A DNA stretch of 64,000 bases from Streptomyces sp. M92 (GCF_028473745.1 NZ_CP101137.1:2356001-2420000); one strand, 5' to 3'; counted from the stretch's first letter, positions 25,815-34,322 are shown. Program-made: numbers and translations. The notes: generated by a model from the letters alone, not told the origin.

Positions 25815-26168
25815 TCAGCCGCCGAGCAGCGCGAGGACGCTGTTCACGGCCTCGACGACGGGCTGGCCGACCGCTCCCACCGTGGCGGCGATCCCGGCGA
25901 CCGCCATCAGCGCGCGGTGCCGCTGCTGCGGCTCGACACCGGTCGGCGCGGTGATGTCCGGCAGACAGTCGTCGATGGACTGCGCGCTGGCCGGCGGCAC
26001 CTGTGCGCGCAGCTCGCCCACCAGCTCGACGAGCTGCTGGATCGCCGCCTCCAGGGCGGGCGACGCCTCGGTCCCGGCGGGGGCCGCGTGATTCTTGACG
26101 ATGCCGGTGTTGCCGAAACCGCCGTGCATCGAGACGCTGTCGCCGAAGTAGTAGTTGTCGCCGCTCAT
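25815..26168 (-). CDS. Small protein of DUF6232 module A, N-terminal FGD/GN motif
   Basis: A 117-residue protein. Residues 5-23 form a Gly/Asn/aromatic motif (NYYFGDSVSMHGGFGNTGI) almost matching the C-terminus of the membrane protein encoded upstream (13 of 19 identical). A Pro/Ala linker follows, then a helical stretch with DDCLPDI, and a hydrophobic C-terminal helix (ALMAVAGIAATVGAVGQPVVE). The start overlaps the DUF6232 stop (ATGA), so both are made together. A paralogue with the same layout is at 31198-31524. Function unknown; the motif layout recalls amyloid-signalling pairs (inference). Confidence 0.8.
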   Translation of the reverse strand: MSGDNYYFGDSVSMHGGFGNTGIVKNHAAPAGTEASPALEAAIQQLVELVGELRAQVPPASAQSIDDCLPDITAPTGVEPQQRHRALMAVAGIAATVGAVGQPVVEAVNSVLALLGG

Positions 26169-26848
26169 GAGTTCCCCACCCCTACGTTGCCCGATCCGCC
26201 GTACATGTTGACGTTGTCGCCGAAGTAGTAGTTCCTGGGATTGACCAGGAGCTGCTCCACCTTGACGTGGAACTCCGCCTCGGGGTTCTCGATGGCCTGC
26301 ACGATGGGCGCGACGAGCCGGTCGAGCTGGTGCGGGTCGGCGCTGGTCACCATCGCGATGGACGGTCCGGACGTCTCCATCGCCAGGACGTACTGGGCCG
26401 GTGCCGTCAGTACGGAGAACAGCTCCACGATGCTGAACACCAGCGCCGCGATGGCCCCCAGCCAGACGAAGGTGAGGATGCCGCCCGCCGTCGACGTGTC
26501 CGCGAACGCCGCCAGCCCGGCGACGATCGTCAGTCCGAAGGCCACCGACAGGATCAGCGCCGTGCGCTTCAGGAACCGCAGCGTGGCTTCCTTGCGCCGG
26601 GGCGTCATGGTGAAGGTGTGGACCCGGGTGATGTTCTGCAGGGGGTACGCCGCCGCCCCGACCCACAGCAGCCGCTTGCCGACCCGCAGGTCGATGGCCC
26701 GTACGGACCGCGGCGGCACGGCGGGCGGTGGCGGGATGTCGTACTGACCCGGTGGCTGGGCCGGCTGGCCCGGTGGCCGGGTTCTCTGGCCGGGTGGCTG
26801 GAATCCCTGGCCCGGTGGCTGGAACTCCTGGTGCGGGGTGCTCTCCAT
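26165..26848 (-). CDS. DUF6232 family membrane protein, module A
   Basis: A 227-residue protein. The N-terminus has five PPGQ repeats (residues 11-35). The DUF6232 core follows: RVGKRLLWVGAAAYPLQNITRV, a basic segment, two membrane helices (about 96-115 and 124-147), and a cytosolic region with AMETSGPSIAMVTSAD. The last 22 residues carry NYYFGDNVNMYGGSGNVGV, which mirrors the start of the next protein. It lies 48 bp downstream of a MerR gene and overlaps the small partner gene by four bases. No catalytic motif is seen. A paralogue is at 30686-31201. Confidence 0.85.
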   Translation of the reverse strand: MESTPHQEFQPPGQGFQPPGQRTRPPGQPAQPPGQYDIPPPPAVPPRSVRAIDLRVGKRLLWVGAAAYPLQNITRVHTFTMTPRRKEATLRFLKRTALILSVAFGLTIVAGLAAFADTSTAGGILTFVWLGAIAALVFSIVELFSVLTAPAQYVLAMETSGPSIAMVTSADPHQLDRLVAPIVQAIENPEAEFHVKVEQLLVNPRNYYFGDNVNMYGGSGNVGVGNS

Positions 26849-26896
26849 CGCTGTCCTGACCCTCCGTCGGCTGATGGGCCGTCAGTGAGTGACCCA

Positions 26897-27631
26897 TTAA
26901 CCACGCACGGTGTCCTCGGTGCAAGTCAGATACGTGTGCAGCCGGCCCGCACCCTCCAGGGTGGCCCGCGTACGGGCCGTGAGCGCCTGCTCCCGTGCGG
27001 CGATCGCCGTCCGCAGCGCCTCGCCGCCGCCCTCCCGGCGCAGGCCGTCCAGGACGGGCCGGATCTGGTCGAACAGGTAGTGGCTGCGGCGCAGCGTGTG
27101 CACCACCCGCGCGTCGCGCACGTCGGCGGGCCCGTACACGCGGTACTTCGTGCCCCGCTCCCGCCCGGGCGCGAGCAGCCCCGCCGTCTCCCACACCCGC
27201 AGCGCGGACGTCCGTACGCCGACCAGCGCGGCCACCTCGCCGATGCGCAGGCCGCCGGTGCCCGCCACCGCTTCCGTCCGTTGCCCGGCCAGCACCTCCA
27301 GCGCCTCCCGCGCGGCCCGCAGCGAGACCCGTTCCTCGTGCAGGGCGGCGTGCGCGGCGTCCACGAGGGCGAGCGCGCCGGGGACGTCCCCCTCGTGCAC
27401 GGCCCGCATGACCCGCGTCGCCGTCACCGGCCCGTACCCCTCCCGCAGCCCCCGGTACGTCAGCAGCGCCTGCCGGTGCCGCTCGCCGAAGACGCGGTAC
27501 CCGGACTCGGTCCGCCCGGCCGGCGGCAGGACGCCGGCGTCCTCGTAGTTGCGGATCTGCTGCGTCGACAGCCCGGCCGCGCGGGCCAGGTCGACGGTGC
27601 GCAGACGGCGGCGGCGGTCGTCGGTGTTCAT
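26897..27631 (-). CDS. MerR-type regulator with two HTH domains (TioE family)
   Basis: A 244-residue regulator with two MerR-like helix-turn-helix domains: one at the N-terminus (TVDLARAAGLSTQQIRNYEDAGVLPP) and one in the second half (LRIGEVAALVGVRTSALRVWETAGLL). Both are followed by the GYRVFG or KYRVYG wing. Duplicated DNA-binding domains of this type mark the TioE family. No cysteine cluster for metal sensing is visible. It precedes DUF6232 module A on the same strand by 48 bp, so it may head that operon. The ATG at 27631 opens the first HTH. Confidence 0.88.
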   Translation of the reverse strand: MNTDDRRRRLRTVDLARAAGLSTQQIRNYEDAGVLPPAGRTESGYRVFGERHRQALLTYRGLREGYGPVTATRVMRAVHEGDVPGALALVDAAHAALHEERVSLRAAREALEVLAGQRTEAVAGTGGLRIGEVAALVGVRTSALRVWETAGLLAPGRERGTKYRVYGPADVRDARVVHTLRRSHYLFDQIRPVLDGLRREGGGEALRTAIAAREQALTARTRATLEGAGRLHTYLTCTEDTVRG

Positions 27632-27835
27632 CGGCCCGCAGCCTATGCGCGGCCCGCGCTCGGAGCCGGCGCTCCAGCACGGCGCGACCGGAGAAGGGGC
27701 GCCGGTGGGCGTTGTTCTCGCGGCTCGCCACCCGTCGCCCGCCACCGCGTCCAGGGCCTCGCACGACCCGGCCGCCGCCCCTGCGGCGCAGGACTCCGGC
27801 GCGGGCAGGCCCACGGGCAGGCCCACGGGCAGGCC

Positions 27836-28699
27836 CTAAGACCCGCCCGGTCCCCGGAACGCCGCGACGGCGCTCCGGACGAACGCGCGGACCAGCGGGT
27901 TCGGGTCGCCCTCGGGCCAGGCCACCACCGCACGGCTCGCCGGCATGCCGGTCAGCGGGACCACGGTCAGGCCCTCCGTGGGCTCGTGACCGACGAGGGT
28001 CATGCCGACCGTGCCGTTCCAGAGCACGGCCTGCCGGCATTCCTGCACGGTGCGGACCACCGGGCCCTCACGGAGCCGCCCGCCGCTCCAGTAGGCGCTC
28101 CAGAGCGGGTCGGTTCCCTCCGGGAACCGGAACCAGCGGCGGTCGGCCAGGTCGGCCGGGGTCAGGCCGTCGCGGCGGGCCAGCGGATCGTCGGCGCGCA
28201 GCAGTGCGCCCACCGGATCGGCGCGCAGCTCACGCACGGTCAGGCCGGTGGTGCCGAACGGCGCGCGGGTCAGGGCCACGTCCACCAGCCCGGCGTGCAG
28301 TCCGCAGGTGGGGTCGGTCAGGTCGGTCTCGCGGACGGTGACCTCGATCTGGGGGTGGCGCCGGCGGTAGGCGGCGGCCAGCCGGAGGACGTCCGGGTCG
28401 GTGCTGTCGCCGAGGATGCCGACGGTGAGGGTCGCGGTGCCGGCTGCGGCGGCCACCCGTACCCGCATCCGGTCACTCCGGTCGAGCAGGTCGCGCGCCT
28501 CGTCGAGGAAGACCGTGCCGACCTCGGTGAGCGTGACCCCGGCCGGGTTCCGGTCGAACAGCGGAGCGCCGACTTCCGTCTCCAGCCGCCTGATCGCCCG
28601 GCTCAGCGGGGGCTGGCTCATGTGGAGCCGGGCGGCCGCCCGGCCGAAGTGGAGTTCCTCGGCGACCGCCACGAAGTAGCGCAGCGTACGTAGCTCCAT
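27836..28699 (-). CDS. LysR-type transcriptional regulator
   Basis: A 287-residue regulator. The N-terminal winged HTH reads MELRTLRYFVAVAEELHFGR then AAARLHMSQPPLSRAIRRLE, the standard LysR pattern. A linker helix and a periplasmic-binding-like effector domain follow (TLTVGILGDSTDP, then LRADPVGALLRADDPLA). It is divergent from the cupin/DoxX operon, whose start is about 115 bp away, and is likely its regulator. The inducer is unknown. Confidence 0.93.
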   Translation of the reverse strand: MELRTLRYFVAVAEELHFGRAAARLHMSQPPLSRAIRRLETEVGAPLFDRNPAGVTLTEVGTVFLDEARDLLDRSDRMRVRVAAAAGTATLTVGILGDSTDPDVLRLAAAYRRRHPQIEVTVRETDLTDPTCGLHAGLVDVALTRAPFGTTGLTVRELRADPVGALLRADDPLARRDGLTPADLADRRWFRFPEGTDPLWSAYWSGGRLREGPVVRTVQECRQAVLWNGTVGMTLVGHEPTEGLTVVPLTGMPASRAVVAWPEGDPNPLVRAFVRSAVAAFRGPGGS

Positions 28700-28815
28700 A
28701 CAGCGACGATACCCGTACGGTATCGCCTTCGCGGAAGAGGTCTTGGACGGTCGTGCCGCCCCGGCGGTGCAATCGGAGCATGACCCACCAAGAAGCGCGA
28801 ACCAGTGAGACGGCC

Positions 28816-29304
28816 ATGACCACGACCGGTGATCCCGCCGTGTCGGTGGTCGGGCCGGGGGACGGGGAGGTGATCCTCCTGGGCAGCACGCGGATGCGCG
28901 TCCTGGAGGACGGCCGCAACACCGGGCACCGCCTCGGGGTGGCCGAGTCCGTCCTCGCCCCGCACACCCCGGGACCGCCGCAGCACCGCCACGCCGAGCA
29001 CGACGAGGGCTTCTACGTCGTATCCGGCACGGTCCGGTTCACCGTCGGGGACACGGACCACGACGCGACGGCGGGCACGTTCGTGCTCGTCCCGCCCGGC
29101 GCACCGCACACCTTCGCCAACGTGACCGGTGAACCGGCCGTCCTGCTCAGCACCTTCACCCCGGACCTGTACGTGCGGTACTTCCGCGACCTGGGGGACC
29201 AGTACGCGGACGGCCGGGCCCCGACCCCGCAGGACAGCGTCCGCACCATGCGCCGTTACGCGACCGAACCCGCCACCGACTTCGCGGGGAGGGCGCGGTC
29301 GTGA
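28816..29304 (+). CDS. Cupin domain-containing protein
   Basis: A 162-residue small beta-barrel protein. The cupin metal motif is present: PPQHRHAEHDEGFYVVSG (His, His, Glu), and the second motif PGAPHTFANV provides another His. Such proteins include quercetinase-like dioxygenases and sensors; the reaction cannot be told. The ATG at 28816 is preferred because the domain starts just after it; an ATG at 28780 would add 12 residues. Its stop overlaps the DoxX GTG, so the two are coupled and probably under the divergent LysR regulator. Confidence 0.88.
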   Translation: MTTTGDPAVSVVGPGDGEVILLGSTRMRVLEDGRNTGHRLGVAESVLAPHTPGPPQHRHAEHDEGFYVVSGTVRFTVGDTDHDATAGTFVLVPPGAPHTFANVTGEPAVLLSTFTPDLYVRYFRDLGDQYADGRAPTPQDSVRTMRRYATEPATDFAGRARS

Positions 29305-29663
29305 CCGTCGCCTACTGGATCGTCGCCGCTCTCCTCGCCGCCTTCTACCTCTACGGCGGTGTACTGAAGGCGGTCCGCAGCCGTGAGCGGCTGCGGCCGA
29401 TGATGGCCTGGGTGGACAGCATGCCGATGCCCGCCGTCCGGGCCGTCGGGGTGGTCGAGGTGCTGGGCGCCGCCGGGCTGGTCCTCCCGCCGCTGACCGG
29501 TGTCGCGCCCGGGCTGGCCCCGGCCGCGGCCGTCGGGTTCGTGCTCCTGCAGATCGGCGCGACCGGCGTGCACCTGCGCCTGGGGGACCGGCGGATCGCC
29601 CTCAACCTCACCCTGCTCACCGTCGCCGCGGCCACCGTCCCGCTCGGCACGGTCTGGCTGTGA
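29301..29663 (+). CDS. DoxX family membrane protein
   Basis: A 120-residue protein with four hydrophobic helices and the DoxX pattern (AFYLYGGVLKAVRSRERL, AVRAVGVVEVLGAAGLVLPP). Family members are small quinone- or redox-associated membrane proteins; the exact role is unclear. The GTG start overlaps the cupin TGA, suggesting that the two products act on the same substrate or stress. Confidence 0.85.
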   Translation: MTVAYWIVAALLAAFYLYGGVLKAVRSRERLRPMMAWVDSMPMPAVRAVGVVEVLGAAGLVLPPLTGVAPGLAPAAAVGFVLLQIGATGVHLRLGDRRIALNLTLLTVAAATVPLGTVWL

Positions 29664-29761
29664 GCCGCCACCGCGGAAAAGGCGGGGGAGGCGGTCGGCC
29701 GGTGACCTACATCGCTCCTAGCGTGCGGTCACGAAAGACCCGGCCGGACAGGAGCCCACCC

Positions 29762-30157
29762 ATGAACCTCGCATCGATCCGCATCATCACGGACGACGTC
29801 GCCCGCCTCGTCGACTTCTACGAACGCGCCACCTCGGTCCGCGCCGACTGGGCCACCGAGGACTTCGCCGAAATCCGCACCGGCTCCGGGACCCTCGCGA
29901 TCGGAAGCACCCGGACGGTGCCGCTCTTCGCTCCCGGCTCCGCCCACCCGGCCGACAACCGCAGCCTCATCATCGAGTTCCGCGTCGACGACGTGGACGG
30001 CGTGCGTCGCGACCTGGCCGGCTTCGTGGACGACATCGTCAGGGAACCGACGACGATGCCTTGGGGCAACCGCGCGTTCCTGTTCCGAGACCCCGACGGC
30101 AACCTGGTCAACTTCTTCACCCCGGTGACCCCGGAAGCCGCCGCGAGGACAAGGTGA
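29762..30157 (+). CDS. VOC family (glyoxalase-like) protein
   Basis: A 131-residue protein with two babbb modules of the vicinal-oxygen-chelate fold. The first module begins ASIRIITDDVARLVDFYERA, and the second includes LIIEFRVDDVDGVRR and the typical end WGNRAFLFRDPDGNLVNFF. Likely metal-binding positions are the late Asp/Asn and Glu residues. Function could be glyoxalase, dioxygenase or antibiotic-binding. It begins 98 bp after the DoxX gene, with an AGGAG site directly before the ATG, so it may have its own promoter. Confidence 0.88.
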   Translation: MNLASIRIITDDVARLVDFYERATSVRADWATEDFAEIRTGSGTLAIGSTRTVPLFAPGSAHPADNRSLIIEFRVDDVDGVRRDLAGFVDDIVREPTTMPWGNRAFLFRDPDGNLVNFFTPVTPEAAARTR

Positions 30158-30379
30158 CGCGGCCTCACCAGACCGGTACAGCGGCGTACTCGGGGGCGCC
30201 ATGCCAACGATGTGGCTTCCCGCGAGCGCCGTGACGGTCCCACGGGCGCTCGCGGCGCCAGGCGAACGGGGAGAGAGTTGAGCGGGGAGGCCGGACCCGG
30301 ACCAGGCCTCACGGGCAGTGGTGCCGAGCCGTTGGAGGACGACGCCCCGCGCCGCTGCTCGCGGGTGACCGGGACACCC

Positions 30380-30560
30380 GGCCGCCGAGGCGCTGGGGCT
30401 GATCCTGCGCGAGGCCGCCGCAGCAGCCAGAGCGGTCAGGAGTGGCGGCGCCGTCGTCGCCCCCAGGGACGGCACGTGTCCGGCAGAGGCCGCGGCGGGC
30501 AGCATGATCATGATGCGGAGGTGCGACGGCTCCGCCGCGCAGCGCTGGGCCCGCTCCTGA
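30380..30560 (+). pseudogene. Possible remnant of a ricin-B-lectin-type domain
   Basis: Between the VOC gene and DUF6232 module B, one frame reads AAEALGLILREAAAAARA and ends GSMIMMRRCDGSAAQRWARS before a TGA. The CDGSAAQRW end is the classical close of a ricin-type QxW lectin repeat. No start, no signal peptide and no full trefoil are present. It may be a decayed fragment; the rest of 30158-30600 shows nothing else I can support. Confidence 0.3.
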
Positions 30561-30621
30561 GACACGGGCGTGGCCGGCCGCTCTCCGGCACTTTCGAGCC
30601 GTAGATGGCCGGATCGCCTTG

Positions 30622-30650
30622 TTGCTGTGGGGAGTTGACCACCCTAGTGT
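30622..30650 (+). promoter_or_regulatory. Putative promoter of DUF6232 module B
   Basis: TTGCTG, then 17 bases, then TAGTGT, resembling a Streptomyces housekeeping promoter. If real, transcription starts near 30657, which rules out translation from the upstream ATG at 30605 and supports the start at 30686. Confidence 0.4.
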
Positions 30651-30685
30651 GTCAAGGAGTGGTAAAAACGGGGGTTGGGGGCCTG

Positions 30686-31201
30686 GTGCCGGGAAGAGAA
30701 ACCGTCGACGTGCGTGTCAGTCGTCGAGTGCTGTGGCTGCGCGACGACGCCTACCCGCTGCAGAACATCGCTCGGGCGAAGACCGTCGAGATACCGACCC
30801 GCCGAACCGGCGAAACGCTGAAGTTCCTCGCCGGTGGCGTCGGGATGACCCTGTTCGGCGTCATCGTCATCGCGATCCTCGACGCACTGCCCTCGTGGGG
30901 CCTCGTCACCTTCCTCGGCTACGCGGTGCGCATCTGCGGAATCATCTTCTACCTGCTCCTGGCCTTCGCCCTGTACGAGATCCTGACCCGCAAGCTGCTG
31001 TACGCGTTGGTGATCGAGACGTCCGGAAACCCGGCCACCCTGGTGGCGAGCGAGGACCGCGCGGTCGTCGACGACCTCGTCGTCAAGATCATGGACGCGA
31101 TCGACGACCCCGGCGCGGAGTTCCAGGTCTCGGTGGAGAACTTCCACGTCGGCGACAGGATCCAGCAGATCGGCAACGGCAACACAGGGGTGAGGCGATG
31201 A
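30686..31201 (+). CDS. DUF6232 family membrane protein, module B
   Basis: A 171-residue paralogue of the protein at 26165-26848 without the PPGQ-rich N-terminus. The core VDVRVSRRVLWLRDDAYPLQ is followed by two membrane helices (about 49-66 and 73-99) and a cytosolic part with VIETSGNPATLVASED. The tail has HVGDRIQQIGNGNTGV at 154-169, close to the start of the next protein and reminiscent of the RHIM core (Q-I-G-x-x-N). The GTG at 30686 follows a G-rich ribosome site; an open frame back to 30605 exists but crosses a likely promoter. The stop overlaps the partner ATG. Confidence 0.82.
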   Translation: MPGRETVDVRVSRRVLWLRDDAYPLQNIARAKTVEIPTRRTGETLKFLAGGVGMTLFGVIVIAILDALPSWGLVTFLGYAVRICGIIFYLLLAFALYEILTRKLLYALVIETSGNPATLVASEDRAVVDDLVVKIMDAIDDPGAEFQVSVENFHVGDRIQQIGNGNTGVRR

Positions 31202-31524
31202 GCGGGGACATGCACTTCGGTGACCGGGTGAGCCAGTACGGCAACAACAACACGGGCATCGTCCACAACTACGGACCCGTGGACCCCGCAGCCGCCCGCG
31301 CCCGGATGATCGAGGCCGTCCAGAACCTGCGCACACACCTCTCGGACACCGACCGGCAGGTGGTCGACCAGTGCCTGCCGGAACTGCAGGCGGCCGACGG
31401 GAGCGACCCCGCGCGTCTGCGGAACGTGCTCGCGGCGGTGACGGGGATCGCGGTACTGGTGGGGGACGTGGGAGCGCCCGTCGTCGAGGCCGTCCGGAAC
31501 TTCCTGAACGCCCTCGGCGCATAG
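31198..31524 (+). CDS. Small protein of DUF6232 module B, N-terminal GDR/GNNNTG motif
   Basis: A 108-residue protein beginning with a motif (MHFGDRVSQYGNNNTGIV) that matches the tail of the DUF6232 protein encoded just upstream. A charged helical middle with VDQCLPEL follows, then a hydrophobic C-terminal helix (LAAVTGIAVLVGDVGAPVVEAVRNFL). The layout equals that of the module A protein, but the motif length and residues track its own partner instead. Start and upstream stop overlap (ATGA). Function unknown. A short 7-bp hairpin at 31531-31546 follows the stop. Confidence 0.8.
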   Translation: MSGDMHFGDRVSQYGNNNTGIVHNYGPVDPAAARARMIEAVQNLRTHLSDTDRQVVDQCLPELQAADGSDPARLRNVLAAVTGIAVLVGDVGAPVVEAVRNFLNALGA

Positions 31525-31549
31525 AGCGCACCGTCCGCCCGGACGGCGT

Positions 31550-31855
31550 TCACTCGGCCCGGGGGTCCTCGTCCTTCTCGTCGTCCTTGTCCAGGGACTT
31601 CAGGAAGTCGGGGTTGTCGTCCGGCGCCACCCACTGGCGGCGTCCGCCACCGCCCCACGGCGACGAGCCGGCCGGCTGCCGCTTCTTGCCGGCGATGAGC
31701 CAGGAGATCGACCCGACCAGCGGAAAGAGCAGCACGAGGATCGCCCACAGCGGCTTCGGCATGTGCCGGATGTCGCCGTCCTTCGTGCTGATGCAGTCGA
31801 TGAACGCGTAGACGCTCAACGCCAGTGGGATCAGGAACATCAGCACCCGAAGCAT
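31550..31855 (-). CDS. PLDc_N domain small membrane protein
   Basis: A 101-residue protein with two membrane helices ([17 protein letters not shown] and [21 protein letters not shown]). The [18 protein letters not shown] pattern is that of the phospholipase-D N-terminal domain family, here without any catalytic part. An acidic and basic tail ([13 protein letters not shown]) follows. It is common in actinobacteria with unknown role. It is divergent from the menaquinone operon, sharing a 76-bp promoter region. Confidence 0.88.
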   Translation of the reverse strand: MLRVLMFLIPLALSVYAFIDCISTKDGDIRHMPKPLWAILVLLFPLVGSISWLIAGKKRQPAGSSPWGGGGRRQWVAPDDNPDFLKSLDKDDEKDEDPRAE

Positions 31856-31931
31856 GGAGCCTCTCCAGCGAAAGCGGTGGGGTACAGGGTCGGTACAGGC
31901 CCAGGGTAGCCGCTCGGGGATACTGGACCGC

Positions 31932-33389
31932 ATGGCTTACGACGATCTTCGCTCCCTGCTCAGGGCTCTGGAGCGCGAGGGCGACCTCAAGCGCATCAAG
32001 GCCGAGGTGGACCCGTACCTGGAGGTCGGGGAGATCGTCGACCGGGTGAACAAGGCCGGCGGCCCCGCCCTGCTCTTCGAGAACGTGAAGGGCTCCGACA
32101 TGCCCCTCGCGATGAACGTCTTCGGCACCGACCGGCGCCTGCTCAAGGCCCTGGGCCTGAAGTCGTACTCCGACATCTCGGACAAGATCGGCGGGCTGCT
32201 GAAGCCCGAGCTGCCGCAGGGCTTCGTCGGCGTGCGCGAGGCCTTCGGGAAGCTCGGCGCGATGACGCACGTACCGCCGAAGAAGGTCAAGGGCGACAGC
32301 GCGCCGGTCCAGGAGGTCGTCCTGCACGGCGACGACGTGGACCTCGACCGGCTCCCCGCCCTCTTCACCTGGCCCGACGACGGCGGCTCCTTCTTCAACC
32401 TCGGGCTCACCCACACCAAGGACCCGGAGACGGGCATCCGCAACCTGGGCCTGTACCGGCTCCAGCGCCACGACAAGCGCACCATCGGCATGCACTGGCA
32501 GATCCACAAGGACAGCCGGAACCACTACCAGGTGGCGGCCAGGAGGGGCGAGCGGCTGCCCGTCGCCATCGCCTTCGGCTGCCCGCCCGCCGTGACGTAC
32601 GCCTCCACCGCCCCGCTCCCCGGCGACATCGACGAGTACCTGTTCGCCGGGTTCCTCCAGGGCAAGCGGATCGAGATGGTCGACTGCAAGACCGTCCCGC
32701 TCCAGGTCCCGGCGCAGGCCGAGGTCGTCATCGAGGGCTGGCTGGAGCCCGGCGAGATGCTCCCCGAGGGCCCCTTCGGCGACCACACCGGCTTCTACAC
32801 CCCGCAGGAGCCGTTCCCCGCCCTGAAGATCGACTGCGTGACGATGCGGAAGCGTCCGCTGCTCCAGTCGATCGTGGTCGGGCGCCCGCCGACGGAGGAC
32901 GGCCCCCTCGGCCGGGCCACGGAGCGGTTCTTCCTGCCCCTGCTGAAGATCATCGTCCCGGACATCGTGGACTACCACCTGCCCGAGGCCGGCGGCTTCC
33001 ACAACTGCGCGATCGTCTCGATCGACAAGAAGTACCCCAAGCACGCCCAGAAGGTCATGCACGCCATCTGGGGCGCCCACATGATGTCCCTGACCAAGCT
33101 GATCGTGGTCGTCGACTCCGACTGCGACGTCCACGACCTGCACGAGGTCGCCTGGCGGGCGCTCGGCAACACCGACTACGCCCGCGACCTCACCGTCGTC
33201 GAAGGCCCGGTCGACCACCTCGACCACGCCTCCTACCAGCAGTTCTGGGGCGGCAAGGCGGGCATCGACGCCACGAAGAAGCTGCCCGAGGAGGGGTACA
33301 CGCGAGACGGGGGCTGGCCGGACATGGTGCTGTCCGACCCGGAGACGGCGGCGAAGGTCGACCGCCGCTGGAAGGAGTACGGACTGTGA
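31932..33389 (+). CDS. mqnL: Menaquinone biosynthesis decarboxylase (UbiD family)
   Basis: A 485-residue UbiD-type decarboxylase that uses prenylated FMN made by UbiX. Features include [20 protein letters not shown] near the start, the central metal/cofactor region ([20 protein letters not shown]), and [13 protein letters not shown] with the catalytic glutamate region. In Streptomyces this gene stands with mqnP and ubiX and acts on the 1,4-dihydroxy-6-naphthoate branch of the futalosine pathway. The ATG at 31932 begins the family N-terminus ([10 protein letters not shown]). Its TGA overlaps the GTG of the prenyltransferase gene. Confidence 0.93.
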   Translation: MAYDDLRSLLRALEREGDLKRIKAEVDPYLEVGEIVDRVNKAGGPALLFENVKGSDMPLAMNVFGTDRRLLKALGLKSYSDISDKIGGLLKPELPQGFVGVREAFGKLGAMTHVPPKKVKGDSAPVQEVVLHGDDVDLDRLPALFTWPDDGGSFFNLGLTHTKDPETGIRNLGLYRLQRHDKRTIGMHWQIHKDSRNHYQVAARRGERLPVAIAFGCPPAVTYASTAPLPGDIDEYLFAGFLQGKRIEMVDCKTVPLQVPAQAEVVIEGWLEPGEMLPEGPFGDHTGFYTPQEPFPALKIDCVTMRKRPLLQSIVVGRPPTEDGPLGRATERFFLPLLKIIVPDIVDYHLPEAGGFHNCAIVSIDKKYPKHAQKVMHAIWGAHMMSLTKLIVVVDSDCDVHDLHEVAWRALGNTDYARDLTVVEGPVDHLDHASYQQFWGGKAGIDATKKLPEEGYTRDGGWPDMVLSDPETAAKVDRRWKEYGL

Positions 33390-34291
33390 CGTCGGCTTCC
33401 GCCGCGCTGCCGCAGCAGCCGGGGCGCACCAAGGCGTTCCTGCGCCTGGTGATGATCGAGCACTCGGTCTTCGCCCTGCCCTTCGCGTACATCGCCGCGC
33501 TGACCGCGATGTACATGTGGGACGAGAACATCCACTGGGGCCGGCTGCTCCTGGTCACCGTCGCCATGGTGGGCCTCCGCACCTTCGCGATGGCGGTCAA
33601 CCGGATCATCGACCGCGAGATCGACGCCCGCAACCCGCGCACCGCCCACCGCGAACTGGTCACCGGCGCCATGTCGGTCAAGCACGCCTGGACCGGCGCG
33701 CTGATCGCCCTGGTCGTCTTCCTGGGCGCGGCGGCCCTGCTCAACCCGCTCTGCCTCGCCCTCGCCCCCATCGCCGTCGTCCCGATGGTGGTCTACCCGT
33801 ACGGCAAGCGGTTCACGAACTTCCCGCAGGCCATCCTCGGTCTCGCGCAGGCCATGGGCCCGATCGGCGGCTGGCTGGCGATCAGCGGCGAGTGGTCCTG
33901 GGACGCCGTGATCCTCGGCCTCGCGGTCGGCATCTGGATCGGCGGCTTCGACCTGATCTACGCCTGCCAGGACGTCGAGACCGACCGGCAGGTCGGCGTG
34001 AAGTCGGTCCCGGCCCGCTTCGGCATCCCGGCCGCGATCTGGGGCGCCCGCGCCTGCCACACGGTCACCACGGCCCTGTTCGCCTGGTACGCGGTCGCCA
34101 CCGACGCCGGCGCGTTCTTCTGGCTCGGCCTGCTGATCGTCGCGGCCGCGTTCGCCTACGAGCACACCATCGTCCGCCCCCACGACCTGACCCGCCTCAA
34201 CCGGGCGTTCTTCAGCGTCAACGGCTTCATCGGCATCGCACTCTTCGTCTGCGCGCTGCTGGATCTGCTCGTACGGGGCCTCACGGTCTGA
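33386..34291 (+). CDS. mqnP: Menaquinone biosynthesis prenyltransferase MqnP
   Basis: A 301-residue UbiA-superfamily membrane enzyme with about eight helices. The two Asp-rich prenyl-diphosphate motifs are NRIIDREIDARNPRTAHRE and YACQDVETDRQVGVKS. It should attach the polyprenyl chain to the dihydroxynaphthoate head group of the futalosine route. The gene is coupled to the upstream decarboxylase through a GTGA overlap and followed closely by ubiX. Confidence 0.94.
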   Translation: MTSASAALPQQPGRTKAFLRLVMIEHSVFALPFAYIAALTAMYMWDENIHWGRLLLVTVAMVGLRTFAMAVNRIIDREIDARNPRTAHRELVTGAMSVKHAWTGALIALVVFLGAAALLNPLCLALAPIAVVPMVVYPYGKRFTNFPQAILGLAQAMGPIGGWLAISGEWSWDAVILGLAVGIWIGGFDLIYACQDVETDRQVGVKSVPARFGIPAAIWGARACHTVTTALFAWYAVATDAGAFFWLGLLIVAAAFAYEHTIVRPHDLTRLNRAFFSVNGFIGIALFVCALLDLLVRGLTV

Positions 34292-34322
34292 ATACCCTGA
34301 GCCTGCGACTAGGCTCGGCATC

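Noticed and set aside
30212..30604. Open frame before DUF6232 module B
   Set aside because: Arg/Gly-rich, no ribosome site, no family features; only the possible lectin fragment in another frame is mentioned.
30605..30685. ATG at 30605 as the start of DUF6232 module B
   Set aside because: It lies upstream of a likely -10 element, and the added residues (Cys-rich MAGSPCCCGELTT...) are not part of the family core.
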